From Candidatus Altimarinota bacterium (lineage in GTDB: Bacteria > Patescibacteriota > Gracilibacteria > BD1-5 > UBA6164), in assembly GCA_028688895.1 (NCBI GenBank), contig JAQTXG010000001.1:124001-188000 (forward strand): 64,000 nucleotides of DNA. Direction: 5' to 3'. The position numbers were made by a program, and so were the translations under genes. Shown here one piece after another: positions 1 to 8,820 of this stretch (position 1 is its first letter; each line of letters starts with the position of its first letter). A model generated the notes under the pieces. It made no database searches. It worked only from the letters and a program-made list of their open reading frames with translations, and was not told the DNA's origin.

Positions 1-2
1 GA

Positions 3-650
3 TATACATTACAGCCAATTATAAAAACAAAATGAAAATATATTTGGTGACCATACTCAATATATAAAACAGGTGAAATATTTTTAGATATACCGAATTA
101 TCACAAGCTTCCAGCAAATTTTAATGCACCTAAAACTACTGAATTATTAAAAAAGAAGTATGAAGAAATTGAAAAAAACTTAGAAGTAGTAATAACAGAT
201 ATAATTAAAAATCATACATGAATTGTAAAGAACAATATTTGGTTAAATAAAATAGATAAATCTCTAAAAGATGATTTATGAGATATAGACATACTATGAT
301 ATATTGATGATAAAAATGTGATATTAAGTATTGAATCAAAAATTATTTGAAAATCATTCTGTTTGAAGGATAGCAAAAGGGAAAAAGAGTATATTTATGG
401 TAGAAGTAGTAGTAGTTGAAAATTTAAAAAATGATATTTACAAAAACATGAAGCAAGACATTTTTACCTTTGTAATGAATATAAATCTGTATTTCAGAAA
501 TTATGAATTGATATTATTAAAGATAATCCTAAAATCATTTCATTATTTGTCACAAAAAATTCTTCATGGTGGACTAATACAAGTGAAATAGATACTGAAA
601 TTAAATTTTTAGAAGTTAAAGTATTAGATGATTTTTTAAATTCTTTATAA
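3..650 (+). CDS. PD-(D/E)XK nuclease-like protein, 5' truncated by window edge
   Basis: The open frame enters from the left edge and stops at TAA 648-650, giving 215 residues, so the true start lies outside the window. Near the middle the protein reads GDIDILGYIDDKNVILSIES followed by KI. This Asp, spaced strand and E-x-K arrangement is the PD-(D/E)XK nuclease core (D at about residue 92, E-x-K at about 105-107). The C-terminal part has no motif I recognise. It leads a run of same-strand genes inside an integrated element, so a role in DNA cleavage or defence is plausible but inferred. Many glycines are TGA. Seen: the motif. Inferred: nuclease activity. Confidence 0.6.
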
Positions 651-739
651 TTATATATAAATAATAAAAATTTTTAGTATATTGATTTATATTTATAATT
701 ATGTATATTATAAAAAATTTATTATAATATATTATGATT

Positions 740-1384
740 ATGAACAAAAAAGCAGAGAATGAAAAAAATGATAAAGGTTTAATATTCATTATTAATAATT
801 TAAATTCTATTACAAATAATAAATGAATAATAATACTTGTTTATAGTATATTATTATTATTTCAATATTATATAATTTATATAATTACTTGAAGAATTGA
901 TTCTATATATTTTGTTAATTTAACATTTTCTTTATTATTATTATTTGTAATTTTCTCATCAATAATTGTTTCATTATTATTATCAATATTAATTTTGTGA
1001 TATACATTTTTTCTTAATTGAGCATATATATTATTTTATATAACTTTATGAATTGGTTTAGGATTTTTAATTATTTTGATTTATGAATATATTTATAGAT
1101 ATCACAATAAACACATTAATAAGTTAGCTAATATTTCCAATATATTTATAAATTTATATTTAAAATTATTAATTTTTATATGAATTTGTTTTTATCTTTA
1201 TTCATTTAATATATTTATTAACACATTAATAAATTCACCTAAAAATGTATTAGTAGAAAATGATAAATGACTTAATGAATATAAACTACGTTTTTATAAT
1301 ATAAATTATTATTTTTTAGAAAATAATAGCTGATCAGTAATAATATATAATAGTTCAAGTATTAAAAGTATTGAGTTTAAATAA
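740..1384 (+). CDS. Multi-pass membrane protein, unknown
   Basis: A 214-residue protein with at least four hydrophobic stretches (about residues 30-50, 60-85, 88-110 and 135-155) and a short hydrophilic start. The C-terminal 50 residues are polar and probably face one side of the membrane. I do not recognise a family. It follows the nuclease-like gene by 90 bases on the same strand, and the gap has no terminator-like hairpin, so co-transcription is possible. ATG 740 is the second of two nearby ATGs (the other, 734, is in the same frame) and gives the better-formed N-terminus. Small membrane proteins next to nucleases are common in defence cassettes, but no such role is shown here. Confidence 0.65.
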
Positions 1385-1461
1385 TTTCATTATTAATTAT
1401 TTCTTGATTATTTTTATATAAAAATATAATATTTAAGTATTATAAATAATAATAAAATCGA

Positions 1462-2214
1462 ATGAGTGAAATCTTTAAAAAAAATTATATAAATAGTGTT
1501 ATTTTTAGAATAGATTATGATAATATTAACTTAGATAAGATTTGAGAATTTTCATGAGTAATAAGTCATGAATTTTCTTTTTTATCACCAAAAAGTATTG
1601 AGTCAAATATGTTTTCTATTGATGAAAAATGAGATTTTAAAAAAATTCAACAAACCAATATGATATGGGTATCAAAGAATTCAGATAATACTAAAAACAT
1701 AGAAATAGGTAATACTCATCTATTTATTGAGTATAAAACTTATAAAAATAAGGATATTCTTTTAGAAGATATTGAACTTATTAATAGTTTTTTAAAAATA
1801 TTTTCAATTGATGTTATTAAAAGAATTTGATTAAGATATGTAAATATAATTAATGATGAAAAAATAAAAGAATTTATTGATTGGAATAATTATATAAATG
1901 AAAATTTATTATGAGTTGTTAATTTTACTTGAGATGATGAAAATAAACTTTGACTAAGGTATATATCTAATATTCATCTAAAAGAGGATAAATATTTAAT
2001 AAACATAATTTCATGAATTTATAATAATGATTATCCTAACCAAATTAGCAAACAAGAATTTATATTAGACTATGATTGTTTTTCCAGTTTTCCATTAATT
2101 ATAAATGATTCAGAATATAGTATAACTGAGATAGCAACAGAAATGAATGAAATAATTTCTAAACTTTTTATTAAAAGTATAAAACAAAATCTTATAGATA
2201 TAATGAATGGATAA
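1462..2214 (+). CDS. TIGR04255-like protein
   Basis: A 250-residue soluble protein. The central RIGLRYVNIIN (about residues 115-125) and the C-terminal part (DYDCFSSFP, then LFIKSIKQNLIDIMNG) match my memory of TIGR04255, a sporadically distributed family of about 250 residues often found in genomic islands. Its biochemical role is not established to my knowledge. The N-terminal region has the expected beta-rich ligand-like half. It sits between a small membrane protein and a tiny Asn-rich gene, all on the same strand, within the first integrated element. Full length for the family and no truncation. The family call rests on motif recall only; a profile search would settle it. Confidence 0.6.
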
Positions 2215-2241
2215 AAAATTTATTTTTTTAATTTTTTTCAA

Positions 2242-2397
2242 ATGACTAATAATAATTTATATAAAAATGATGGTAATAATTATAATCTTAATAAGCAATA
2301 TCTTAATGATAATGCCAGAAATTATAATGATAATAATCAAACATTAGGAAGTAGTTATATTTATAAATCAGATAAATCATTTTTTATTGAAAAATAG
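2242..2397 (+). CDS. Small Asn/Tyr-rich hypothetical protein
   Basis: A 51-residue frame starting 27 bases after the TIGR04255-like gene and ending 6 bases before the next start, so it fits tightly in the presumed operon. Composition is dominated by Asn, Tyr, Asp and Ser, and no Gly is encoded by TGA, which makes it a weaker coding candidate than its neighbours. Spacing and an A-rich start context are the main support. Function unknown. It may be a small partner of the flanking genes. Confidence 0.4.
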   Translation: MTNNNLYKNDGNNYNLNKQYLNDNARNYNDNNQTLGSSYIYKSDKSFFIEK

Positions 2398-2403
2398 TTA
2401 TAT

Positions 2404-2976
2404 ATGGAAAGTAAAATAAAAAAACATTATAAAAAAATAGATGATAAGAGTAGAATAGTACAATGAGATATTTATAGAAATATCTCTTTTAAGGTTATTT
2501 GATATGATTGAAATGATATAATTGTGGATTGGAAATATGCAGTTGTACTAACTCAAGATTGTGACTTAACATGGGATTATGAAGCAAGAAAAGTATATAC
2601 TTCAGGTAATAGTAATGATAAATTTTTACAGACAATTCTAATATGTCCTGCTTTTAATTACGAGGAATTATGTAACGGAGAACATATAGATTGATGGAAA
2701 ATGAGGACTTTTGAAAGTTCTAAAAAATGAGGATGACCAAGAGAAAAATTAGTTAATAATGATGAATTCAAGAGATATCATTTTTTACACGATGATGGTG
2801 AGTTAAAAATTCCTAGTTTTGTTATTGATTTTAAATTATTTAATACTGTGCCAAGAGAATTGCTATATTCTTTATGAAACGATAATTATATAGGTACAAT
2901 TGAAGAATTATTTAGAGAAAGTTTAGTACAAAGATTTACAAATTTTATTTGAAGAATTCCATTACCTGAATTGTAA
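2404..2976 (+). CDS. Hypothetical protein with TQDCDL motif
   Basis: A 190-residue soluble protein. After a basic N-terminus it carries the conspicuous VVLTQDCDLTWDYEARK (about residues 55-71), followed by a second Cys in ILICPAFNYEE. The C-terminal half is rich in aromatic and charged residues and ends near RIPLPEL. Proteins with a 'TQDCDL' box occur beside island genes, but I cannot name the family or its reaction. Cys and Asp in the box suggest metal binding or catalysis, which is inference. It is the fifth gene of a same-strand block and starts 6 bases after the preceding stop, which suggests translational coupling. ATG 2404 is the only reasonable start. Confidence 0.65.
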
Positions 2977-3014
2977 TAAAATAATAATTAAATCTTTTTA
3001 AAATATATTTTTAT

Positions 3015-3500
3015 ATGAAGCAAAAATATAACTGGCATAAACTAAAACTTGAATATTTTACAAGTCCTAAAATGGAAGTAAAAGAATTTTTTGAGTCAAA
3101 ATACAGTACTTATTCAGGCCATATAAAATCAAAAACAAATTGATGGAGAGATGATAAAAATGAGCTAATAAAAAAATGTAAGAATCAAGCAGAAAATGAG
3201 CTTAGAGATAATTTGAAAGAGATATATAAGCCATCAATAGAAGAACTCTCAAATATTTATAAATCATTAATGTTTATTATTAGAGCAAAGGTGGTAAATT
3301 TAAGCCAGAACATAATAAAAGATGAAAAAGGTAATATAACACTCCCAAGTGATTTAAACATAAGAGAACTTAAAATAATATGGGAAATTATAAGAACTGA
3401 AATGTGACTACCTGTTAAATTTAAACATAGTAAAATTGATTTTGATATTAGTATAAAAAATATAGTTGAAGATGAAAATATAATTATATATAAGAAATAG
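3015..3500 (+). CDS. Terminase-small-subunit-like helix-turn-helix protein
   Basis: A 161-residue protein beginning MKQKYNWHKLKLEYFTSPKM. The order 'W..LK.EY..S....KEFFESKY' followed by a basic stretch resembles the N-terminal DNA-binding domain of phage terminase small subunits and related HTH proteins. The rest (about residues 70-130) is helical and charged. No large terminase subunit or capsid gene is visible, so a packaging role is doubtful. It more likely serves as a DNA-binding protein of the integrated element. It ends at TAG 3498-3500, which forms part of a small hairpin with a T-run. Moderate confidence in the fold, low in function. Confidence 0.5.
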
Positions 3501-3522
3501 CATTTAATTGCTATTTTTTTAT
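3495..3522 (+). terminator. Rho-independent terminator-like hairpin
   Basis: Complementary arms ATAGCA and TGCTAT around a short AT loop, followed by a run of Ts, directly at the stop codon of the terminase-like gene. Confidence 0.6.
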
Positions 3523-3555
3523 TTGATAATTTTATTTTTTTAATATAATAAAAAA

Positions 3556-3702
3556 GCCAAAATATCCACATTATTTGATTAAAAAGCTATAAAAAGGCAA
3601 CTAAGTTGCTTTTGTCTTTTTGGTTTTTTAATCAGATTGGATGTTTTGGCGAACATTTAAAGCATATTTAGTTGCCTTTTTTTGTTCGCTATAACATCCA
3701 AT
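3556..3702. repeat. Interleaved inverted repeats with alternative pairings
   Basis: Several arms can pair in competing ways. 3556-3568 is complementary to 3638-3650 with one G-T wobble, with an inner stem (TGATTAAAAA near 3577 with TTTTTAATCA near 3625) and a terminal GCAAC/GTTGC hairpin near 3597. The same 3636-3654 segment is instead complementary to 3684-3702 (ATTGGATGTT with AACATCCAAT, and GCGAAC with GTTCGC). 3595-3603 pairs with 3669-3677. The order of arms makes the last two pairings pseudoknotted. It lies in the gap between the terminase-like and zinc-ribbon genes. No gene is visible here. Confidence 0.6.
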
Positions 3703-3736
3703 TTTTTGGTAATAATTTATTTATTACTATATATTT

Positions 3737-4150
3737 ATGACTAAAAGTGATATATTCGAATGTCAGTATTGTAAAACTGAAATAAAAAAATGAGCTACAA
3801 TTTGTCCAAATTGTAAAATGGATTTAAGATGATTTTTTAGTAAACATCCTATTTTTACAATGTTTCTTATATTTATAGGTTTATGAATGATTTGAAATAG
3901 TTTTACAGGTAATAATCAAAATGCTTCTAATAGTGGTAATGAAACGACAAGTTGAAGCTGTTCAAGTGATATGAAAATAGAAGTATCTAATGAATATAAG
4001 TCACCTAGCACTGTTAATTTTATAAGTTGTTATTGGGATAAAAGCAAATGAATTTTTTGAGAAGCAGATTCTCAAAATTGATTTTGAGCAATTGTTAGGA
4101 CCAGTTTTTTATGTAATTGAAATTCTTGTATAATTACTGAGAAAAAATAG
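3737..4150 (+). CDS. Zinc-ribbon membrane-anchored protein
   Basis: A 137-residue protein. The N-terminus has four Cys as two pairs (CQYC and CPNC at about residues 9-26), a zinc-ribbon. One hydrophobic segment follows (about residues 40-57), then a low-complexity Asn/Ser linker and a C-terminal domain with four more Cys. The layout, a cytosolic zinc ribbon, one membrane pass and an extracytoplasmic domain, is common in CPR proteins of unknown role. It is the last gene before recombinase 1 and is followed by 160 bases with two hairpins. Function unknown. The reading is well supported by the Cys pattern and by many in-frame TGA codons. Confidence 0.65.
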
Positions 4151-4172
4151 TTTTTTTATTAGTAAAAGGTAA

Positions 4173-4278
4173 AAAGGTATATATAATAAGATATTATAAA
4201 TAAAAATATTATTATACATACCTTTATTACTTAAATTTATTTTTTGGTTTTTCCTACCTTTCTTGTCCGTCAGGTAGG
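4173..4278. repeat. Two hairpins upstream of recombinase 1
   Basis: First hairpin: AAAGGTAT-type arm at 4173-4188 with ATACATACCTTT-type arm at 4211-4226. Second: CCTACC at 4253-4258 with GGTAGG at 4273-4278. They occupy the intergenic space just before the recombinase start at 4311 and could control its expression. This role is inferred. Confidence 0.45.
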
Positions 4279-4310
4279 AGAGATTAGAAAATAAATTTTA
4301 ATTATATAAG

Positions 4311-6182
4311 ATGGACAAAATGGCGGACAAACATAATAATCAGCGTATATTTGCTTATTTGAGGAAAAGTACAAAGAAAAAATGACAAAGAGATAGTATA
4401 GATAAACAAGAATGATATATAAAAGCCATATGTAAAAGAGCTAGTTTAGATTTTTCTAAAGTAGAATTTTTTATTGATGAATGATATTCTGGTTATAAGT
4501 GAGCAGATTATAGAAATACACAAAGTCAGAAATTGGTAAGAAAAAGAAAGAAATTTCAGGAAATGTTGAATGAAGCAAGAAAAAGTAAATTCCCTTGTAA
4601 AATTCTTGCTTGGAATGTTTCAAGATTTGCTAGAAATGTAAAAGAATGATGAGAGATAGCTAATTTATTATGAGATAATCTTGAAAGAGATATAAAAGTT
4701 GAAGGAGTATATTTTTTAGATGGAAAAAAATGGTCAGTTGGTACTTCAGAAGCAAGTATTATAGCTGATATAAGGGTTGCTCAACAATATAGTGAGGATT
4801 TAAGTATATGAGCTATTCAAAGAAAGATAAATTCATTAAGTAATTGATTTTTAGGAGAGATAAGACCTCCAAAATGATTAATAAAAGATTCTGAAACTAA
4901 AAAGTTAATAGAAAATGAAGCTATGATTTTTATAAGAAAAGCTTTTGAAATGAAAGGGGATTTATTACCAAATACAGAAATTCATAATTATTTAAAAAGA
5001 AATTGAGTAACTGTTTATAAGGATAAAATGTATGAATCTATATTTAGTAATACAGTTTATATATGATACTATACTGATAAAACAACTTGAGAATTATTTA
5101 ATTTAAAATATGTCGGTTGAAAACCTCCTATATCAATGGTTATTTATAATAAAGCTCATAATAATGTAAATAAAATGTCTTGAACATATTGAGAAAATCA
5201 AAAATGAGATTTATTGGTTAATTTACTAAAAACATCAAATTGAAGATCATTTACTGGATATGGTAAAATATATAAGCTATATAATAATACTACTGAAAAA
5301 ATACACATATCTCAGAAAAACATATTTAATGAATTCTGAGATATATTAAAAAAGATTTATTATACATATTATAAGATATACTCATCGATTGAAAAAACAT
5401 CTAATATTTTTTACTTTGAAGATGGTAGGGTAGAGGAAGTTTTTCCTGAATTAAAACTAATGACTTTTGAAGAATTTTGTAAGCCAAATAATCTTTCTGA
5501 TTTTATTGATAATATAAAAGTATCCCAATTATTAAAAGATAAGTGAATTGAAAATATTTTTACAGACGATTCGATAAAAAAATTAGCAAAGATATCAAAC
5601 ATTAATGAAGATGAAGTATTTGAAAAATTAAATTTTTCTTTATTGGAGGCAAGATTATTAGATGAGAATAGAATAAAAGATATTAGTAATGATGAAATAA
5701 AGAAAATAATATTTCATAATTGAAATAATGAATTAAAGAAAAATCAGTTAGATGTAGAAAATAATATAAAAGAATTATTAGAAAAAAAGGAAAAATTAGA
5801 AGTTAAAATTAAATCAGTTAAAATAAATGCCATTTTAAATTGATTTACAAAAGAAGATGTAGAAGAAGCTACTCAAGATATTATTAAAAGTATAAATGAT
5901 ATAGATGAAGAAATAATAAATGCTCAGAAAAATAACATTTCTGATAAAGATTTAGACAAATTTATAGAAGCGTTACAAAATATTTTCGAACACATTAGTA
6001 ATATGCTTCATAAAGGGATTACTGGGGTTTCTGATGAAGATATGCTTCATTTTATAAAATTAACAACTTTCGAACTAATAAAAAGCCCCTCTAAAGGCCT
6101 TGAAATAAAGCTTTTTGAGGGGCTAAAAAAGGTGTTTTATGATATTGGTACTCCCAAAGTGTTAGTGAGGGAGAACTTTTAG
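4311..6182 (+). CDS. Large serine recombinase 1
   Basis: A 623-residue large serine recombinase that cuts and rejoins DNA at att sites. The resolvase-type catalytic domain starts with RIFAYLRKSTKKKGQRDSID, with the nucleophile Ser at about residue 20. The conserved helix ILAWNVSRFARN (about residues 100-111) is present. The recombinase domain follows (about 190-280), then a long C-terminal region with a coiled coil (about 470-545). The place where a zinc beta-ribbon normally lies (around FTGYGKIYKLYNN) has no cysteines. The last codons run into a 13-bp core shared with tRNA-Glu (6145-6157), so the native C-terminus has been replaced at integration of the next element. A hairpin (6081-6124) is embedded in the coding sequence near the end. 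Confidence 0.9.
6081..6124. repeat. Hairpin inside the recombinase 1 coding end
   Basis: AGCCCCTC near 6081 pairs with GAGGGGCT near 6117, with a second inner AAGG/CCTT-type contact, about 20 bases before the att core. The second arm is followed by A-rich, not T-rich, sequence, so on the plus strand it is not a typical terminator. It may be an att-associated arm. Confidence 0.5.
6145..6157. other. attL-like core of element 2
   Basis: The 13-mer TTGGTACTCCCAA is identical to 15864-15876, where it forms the 3' end (acceptor stem plus CCA, antisense) of tRNA-Glu. It marks the left junction of element 2 with recombinase 1 of element 1. The sequence to its right, 6158-6226, is an open frame that matches the missing C-terminus of recombinase 2. 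Confidence 0.75.
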
Positions 6183-6226
6183 AGTTGTTGGATGAGGTTG
6201 ATAAGTTAAAAAATTTTAAAAAATAA
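6158..6226 (+). pseudogene. Detached C-terminal tail of recombinase 2
   Basis: Read from the att core, this segment encodes SVSEGELLELLDEVDKLKNF plus KK and a TAA stop. It has no start of its own and is not in the frame used by recombinase 1. If the two 13-bp cores are joined, recombinase 2 continues in frame from Gln (15874-15876) directly into this segment, giving 502 residues. It is therefore best explained as the native 3' end of the recombinase 2 gene, separated by integration. Confidence 0.7.
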
Positions 6227-6313
6227 ATATAAAAAAATTTATTAAATTAATAAAGTATTAGCATTTTATTAATTTATAATTAATCTATAAATATATTTTT
6301 TAATTATTATCAA

Positions 6314-6553
6314 ATGTTAACACAAGAAGAAATAAAAGAACTTAAATTTTTTTCAGATAAAGTTGTAGATGTTCATGGTTGAGAACATAATGAATATATA
6401 AGAATAAACGAAATTATAATGAATTCAGATTTTTTAAATATAAAAGATAATGACTTTGAAGAATTAAAAATTTTAACAAATAATTTCATAATACCAGAAT
6501 GAGCATGTAGAGCTCAAGAGACATTATTAAAATTATTAAAGAAAATAAATTAA
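6314..6553 (+). CDS. Small hypothetical protein
   Basis: A 79-residue acidic, helical protein (MLTQEEIKELKFFSDK...) with two TGA glycines, which supports coding in this code. It has one Cys and a HGGEHNEY patch (about residues 21-28) that could bind metal, but I do not recognise a family. It is the first gene of element 2, 88 bases after the detached recombinase tail, and is followed by a terminator-like hairpin, so it is probably expressed on its own. Function unknown. Confidence 0.55.
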
Positions 6554-6571
6554 TATAACAAAAATTTTCAT

Positions 6572-6602
6572 ATGAGAGGCCTTATTTATAAGGTTTTTTT
6601 GC
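6572..6602 (+). terminator. Rho-independent terminator
   Basis: CCTTAT and ATAAGG arms around two bases, followed by seven Ts, shortly after the 79-residue gene. Confidence 0.6.
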
Positions 6603-6627
6603 CTTTAATATTTTTTTAATAAACTTT

Positions 6628-6655
6628 TTGCAAAAAAATAATATTATGCTATTAT
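6628..6655 (+). promoter_or_regulatory. Promoter and operator-like palindrome before the AbrB-type gene
   Basis: TTGCAA at 6628-6633, a 16-base spacer, then TATTAT at 6650-6655. Directly downstream, 6662-6682 holds an inverted repeat ATGAAAA...TTTTCAT. The position suggests autoregulation by the AbrB-type protein encoded 26 bases later; this is inferred. Confidence 0.5.
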
Positions 6656-6707
6656 ATAAATATGAAAAATCATACTTTTCATATTTATATGATATAATAA
6701 TAGAAAG

Positions 6708-6935
6708 ATGTTAAAGAAAATAATAAATTTAAAAGTTGTAGGAACTACATCTATTTGAGCAAGGGGACAAATAGTAATACCAAAAGAAGTTAGGGATAAA
6801 TTATGATTAGAGGCTTGAGATAATATGGTTGTTTTAATGAAGGATGATAAATATGTAGGTTTAGTAAAAAATGATAATATATGAGATTTAATGAAGTATA
6901 TAACTTCAGAATGAGCAGTTGTTCCTGGAAAATAA
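6708..6935 (+). CDS. AbrB/SpoVT-type DNA-binding regulator
   Basis: A 75-residue swapped-hairpin DNA-binding protein. The signature GARGQIVIPKEVRDKLGL (about residues 17-34) followed by GDNMVVLMKDDKYVGL is the SpoVT/AbrB domain. Such proteins act as transition-state regulators or antitoxins. No toxin gene follows. Instead the adaptor of an RND pump starts 24 bases downstream, so it is likely the pump's regulator and co-transcribed with it. An inverted repeat upstream (6662-6682) is a candidate binding site. Its length fits the family. DNA-binding role: family knowledge. Pump control: inference. Confidence 0.85.
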
Positions 6936-6959
6936 AATAATATTCTTAATCAAAAAAAA

Positions 6960-8804
6960 ATGCGCAGTAAAACAAGTAATCTTGGAGTAAAAAAAATTAT
7001 TTTAATAATTATTTTAATATTTATATTTACTTCTTGTTCCGAAGAATCAGGGACAAAGGATATTGTATCTTTACAAAATAATGAGTGTGTATCTTGATTT
7101 AAAATTTGAGAGATTGATAAGGCTTCTTTTAAAGTTAAATGAGTAGTAGTAAGTGATGATATAAAAACAGTAAGTTCTCCGATGGCAGGAACTATTGATT
7201 ATTTAGATTGTGAAGCTTGACAAAAGGTTAATGCTAATAGTCTAATAGCTAAAGTGAGTCCTGATTTTAATAATCCAAATATTATAAACTTATCTATTCA
7301 AAAATGAAGTTTAGTTAATCAAAAAACTAATTTAGAATCAGTAAAAATTTCAACAATATCAAGTTTTGATATTCAAATTTCAAGTTTAGAAAATCAAATA
7401 TTAGATTTAAAAGATCAAATTAAAATAATTGAAAAAAATACTTTATTAACTAAACAATCTTCAGGTTTAAGTAAAAATGATTTAGAAAATCAAATCTCAA
7501 GTTTAGAAAAAACATTATCTAGTTTAGAAAATAATTTAGAACTACTTTCAAAATCTAAAGAAGAAGCACTTAAAAAACTTGATATATCAGGTAAAACTTT
7601 AATTACTAATATTAAATCTACTTCTAGTGATAATTTATTAAAAATAGATGAAATTTTTTGAATTACTGATGTAAAGAAAGATTTAAATAATAAATATGAG
7701 GCCTATTTATCAGCAAAAAATTCTAGTTTAAAAAATAAAGTTGATAATAATTTTAGAATATTAAATAATTTATTTAAAAATATTGATACATTAAATAATG
7801 AAGAAATATCATGATTTTTATGAGATTTAATTGAATTAGATAAACTTTCTAGAGATGCTATTAAGGAGTCTATAGAAAATGTTTATTTTACTCAGGTTCA
7901 AATAGATTCTTATTATAGTTTATTTTTGAATTACGGTAATAATATATCAACTTTAAAAGATTCGCTAGATTCTCTAGATAATACAAAAAAATCAACAAAT
8001 ACTAATTATGATACACAAATTTCATCACTTGAAAATCAAATAGCTACATCAATAAATAGTCTAGATAATCTTAAAACAAATAAAATTGATTCAGTTGATG
8101 TTTGACTTGATTTACAATTATCGTCATTAGATAGTCAATTAAAAACTCTAAATTCAAATTTAGATAATTTATTATCAAGTAAATCTAATTTACAAGCTAC
8201 AAAAGAAACACAGATATTAAATTTAAAAAATCAAATATTACAAATTGATCAAAATATTGATTCTTTAAATACCAATCTTTCTGCTAGAAATATCTATGCT
8301 GAAGTATCTTGAATAGTTAAACAAAAGGTTTCTTCTAAATGAAATAATGTATGAATAAATACTCCTTTGTGTCAGATTATACCAAATTCTAATTCAACAA
8401 AAATTAAAATATATTCTCCTATAGAACTAGATATGTGAGATAAATTAACTTTTGATTTTAATTGAATTAATTATGAAATAATTATTGAAAATGTTTTAAT
8501 ATATAAAGATCCTACAACGCAAAATTATGTATATGAATCAAATTATTTAGTAAAAGATACTTTTAAAGATTGAGAGATATTAAGTTTAAGTTTTAGTGAT
8601 ATTAGTATTACTAAAAATAGTGAAATGGAAAACAAAATAATTAAAATTCCAGTTTGATATGTAAAAAATAAAATTAACTGAAATTTTGTAAATATAAATT
8701 CTAATTCTTGAATTATAGAAAAGGAAATAAAACTGTGAGATATAAATTGAAATTTTGTAGAGATTAAATCTGGACTAGAAGAAGTAATAGAAATTTGTAA
8801 ATAA
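6960..8804 (+). CDS. RND pump periplasmic adaptor (HlyD/MFP-like lipoprotein)
   Basis: A 614-residue membrane fusion protein. It starts with a basic stretch, a hydrophobic segment and FIFTSCSEES, a lipobox-like Cys at about residue 26, so it is probably a lipoprotein. A biotinyl-lipoyl-like half (SSPMAGTIDYLDCEAGQKVN, about residues 70-90) leads into a very long coiled-coil region (about 110-450) of repeated LENQI/LDxL heptads. The second lipoyl half (EVSGIVKQKVSSKGNNVGIN) follows, then beta domains. This is the adaptor architecture, with a coiled coil several times longer than in AcrA. It is followed 16 bases later by the RND permease. No outer-membrane channel gene is nearby. Confidence 0.8.
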
Positions 8805-8820
8805 TCATTAATAAAAAAAT

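Noticed and set aside
3015-3500. Evidence for a prophage from the terminase-small-subunit-like protein
   Set aside because: No large terminase, portal, capsid or tail assembly gene is present in the element. The protein is better treated as a DNA-binding protein of an integrative element.
3556-3702. Integron attC site
   Set aside because: The palindrome is long and imperfect like attC, but the consensus end boxes are not recognisable, and the nearby recombinases are serine, not integron-type tyrosine, enzymes.
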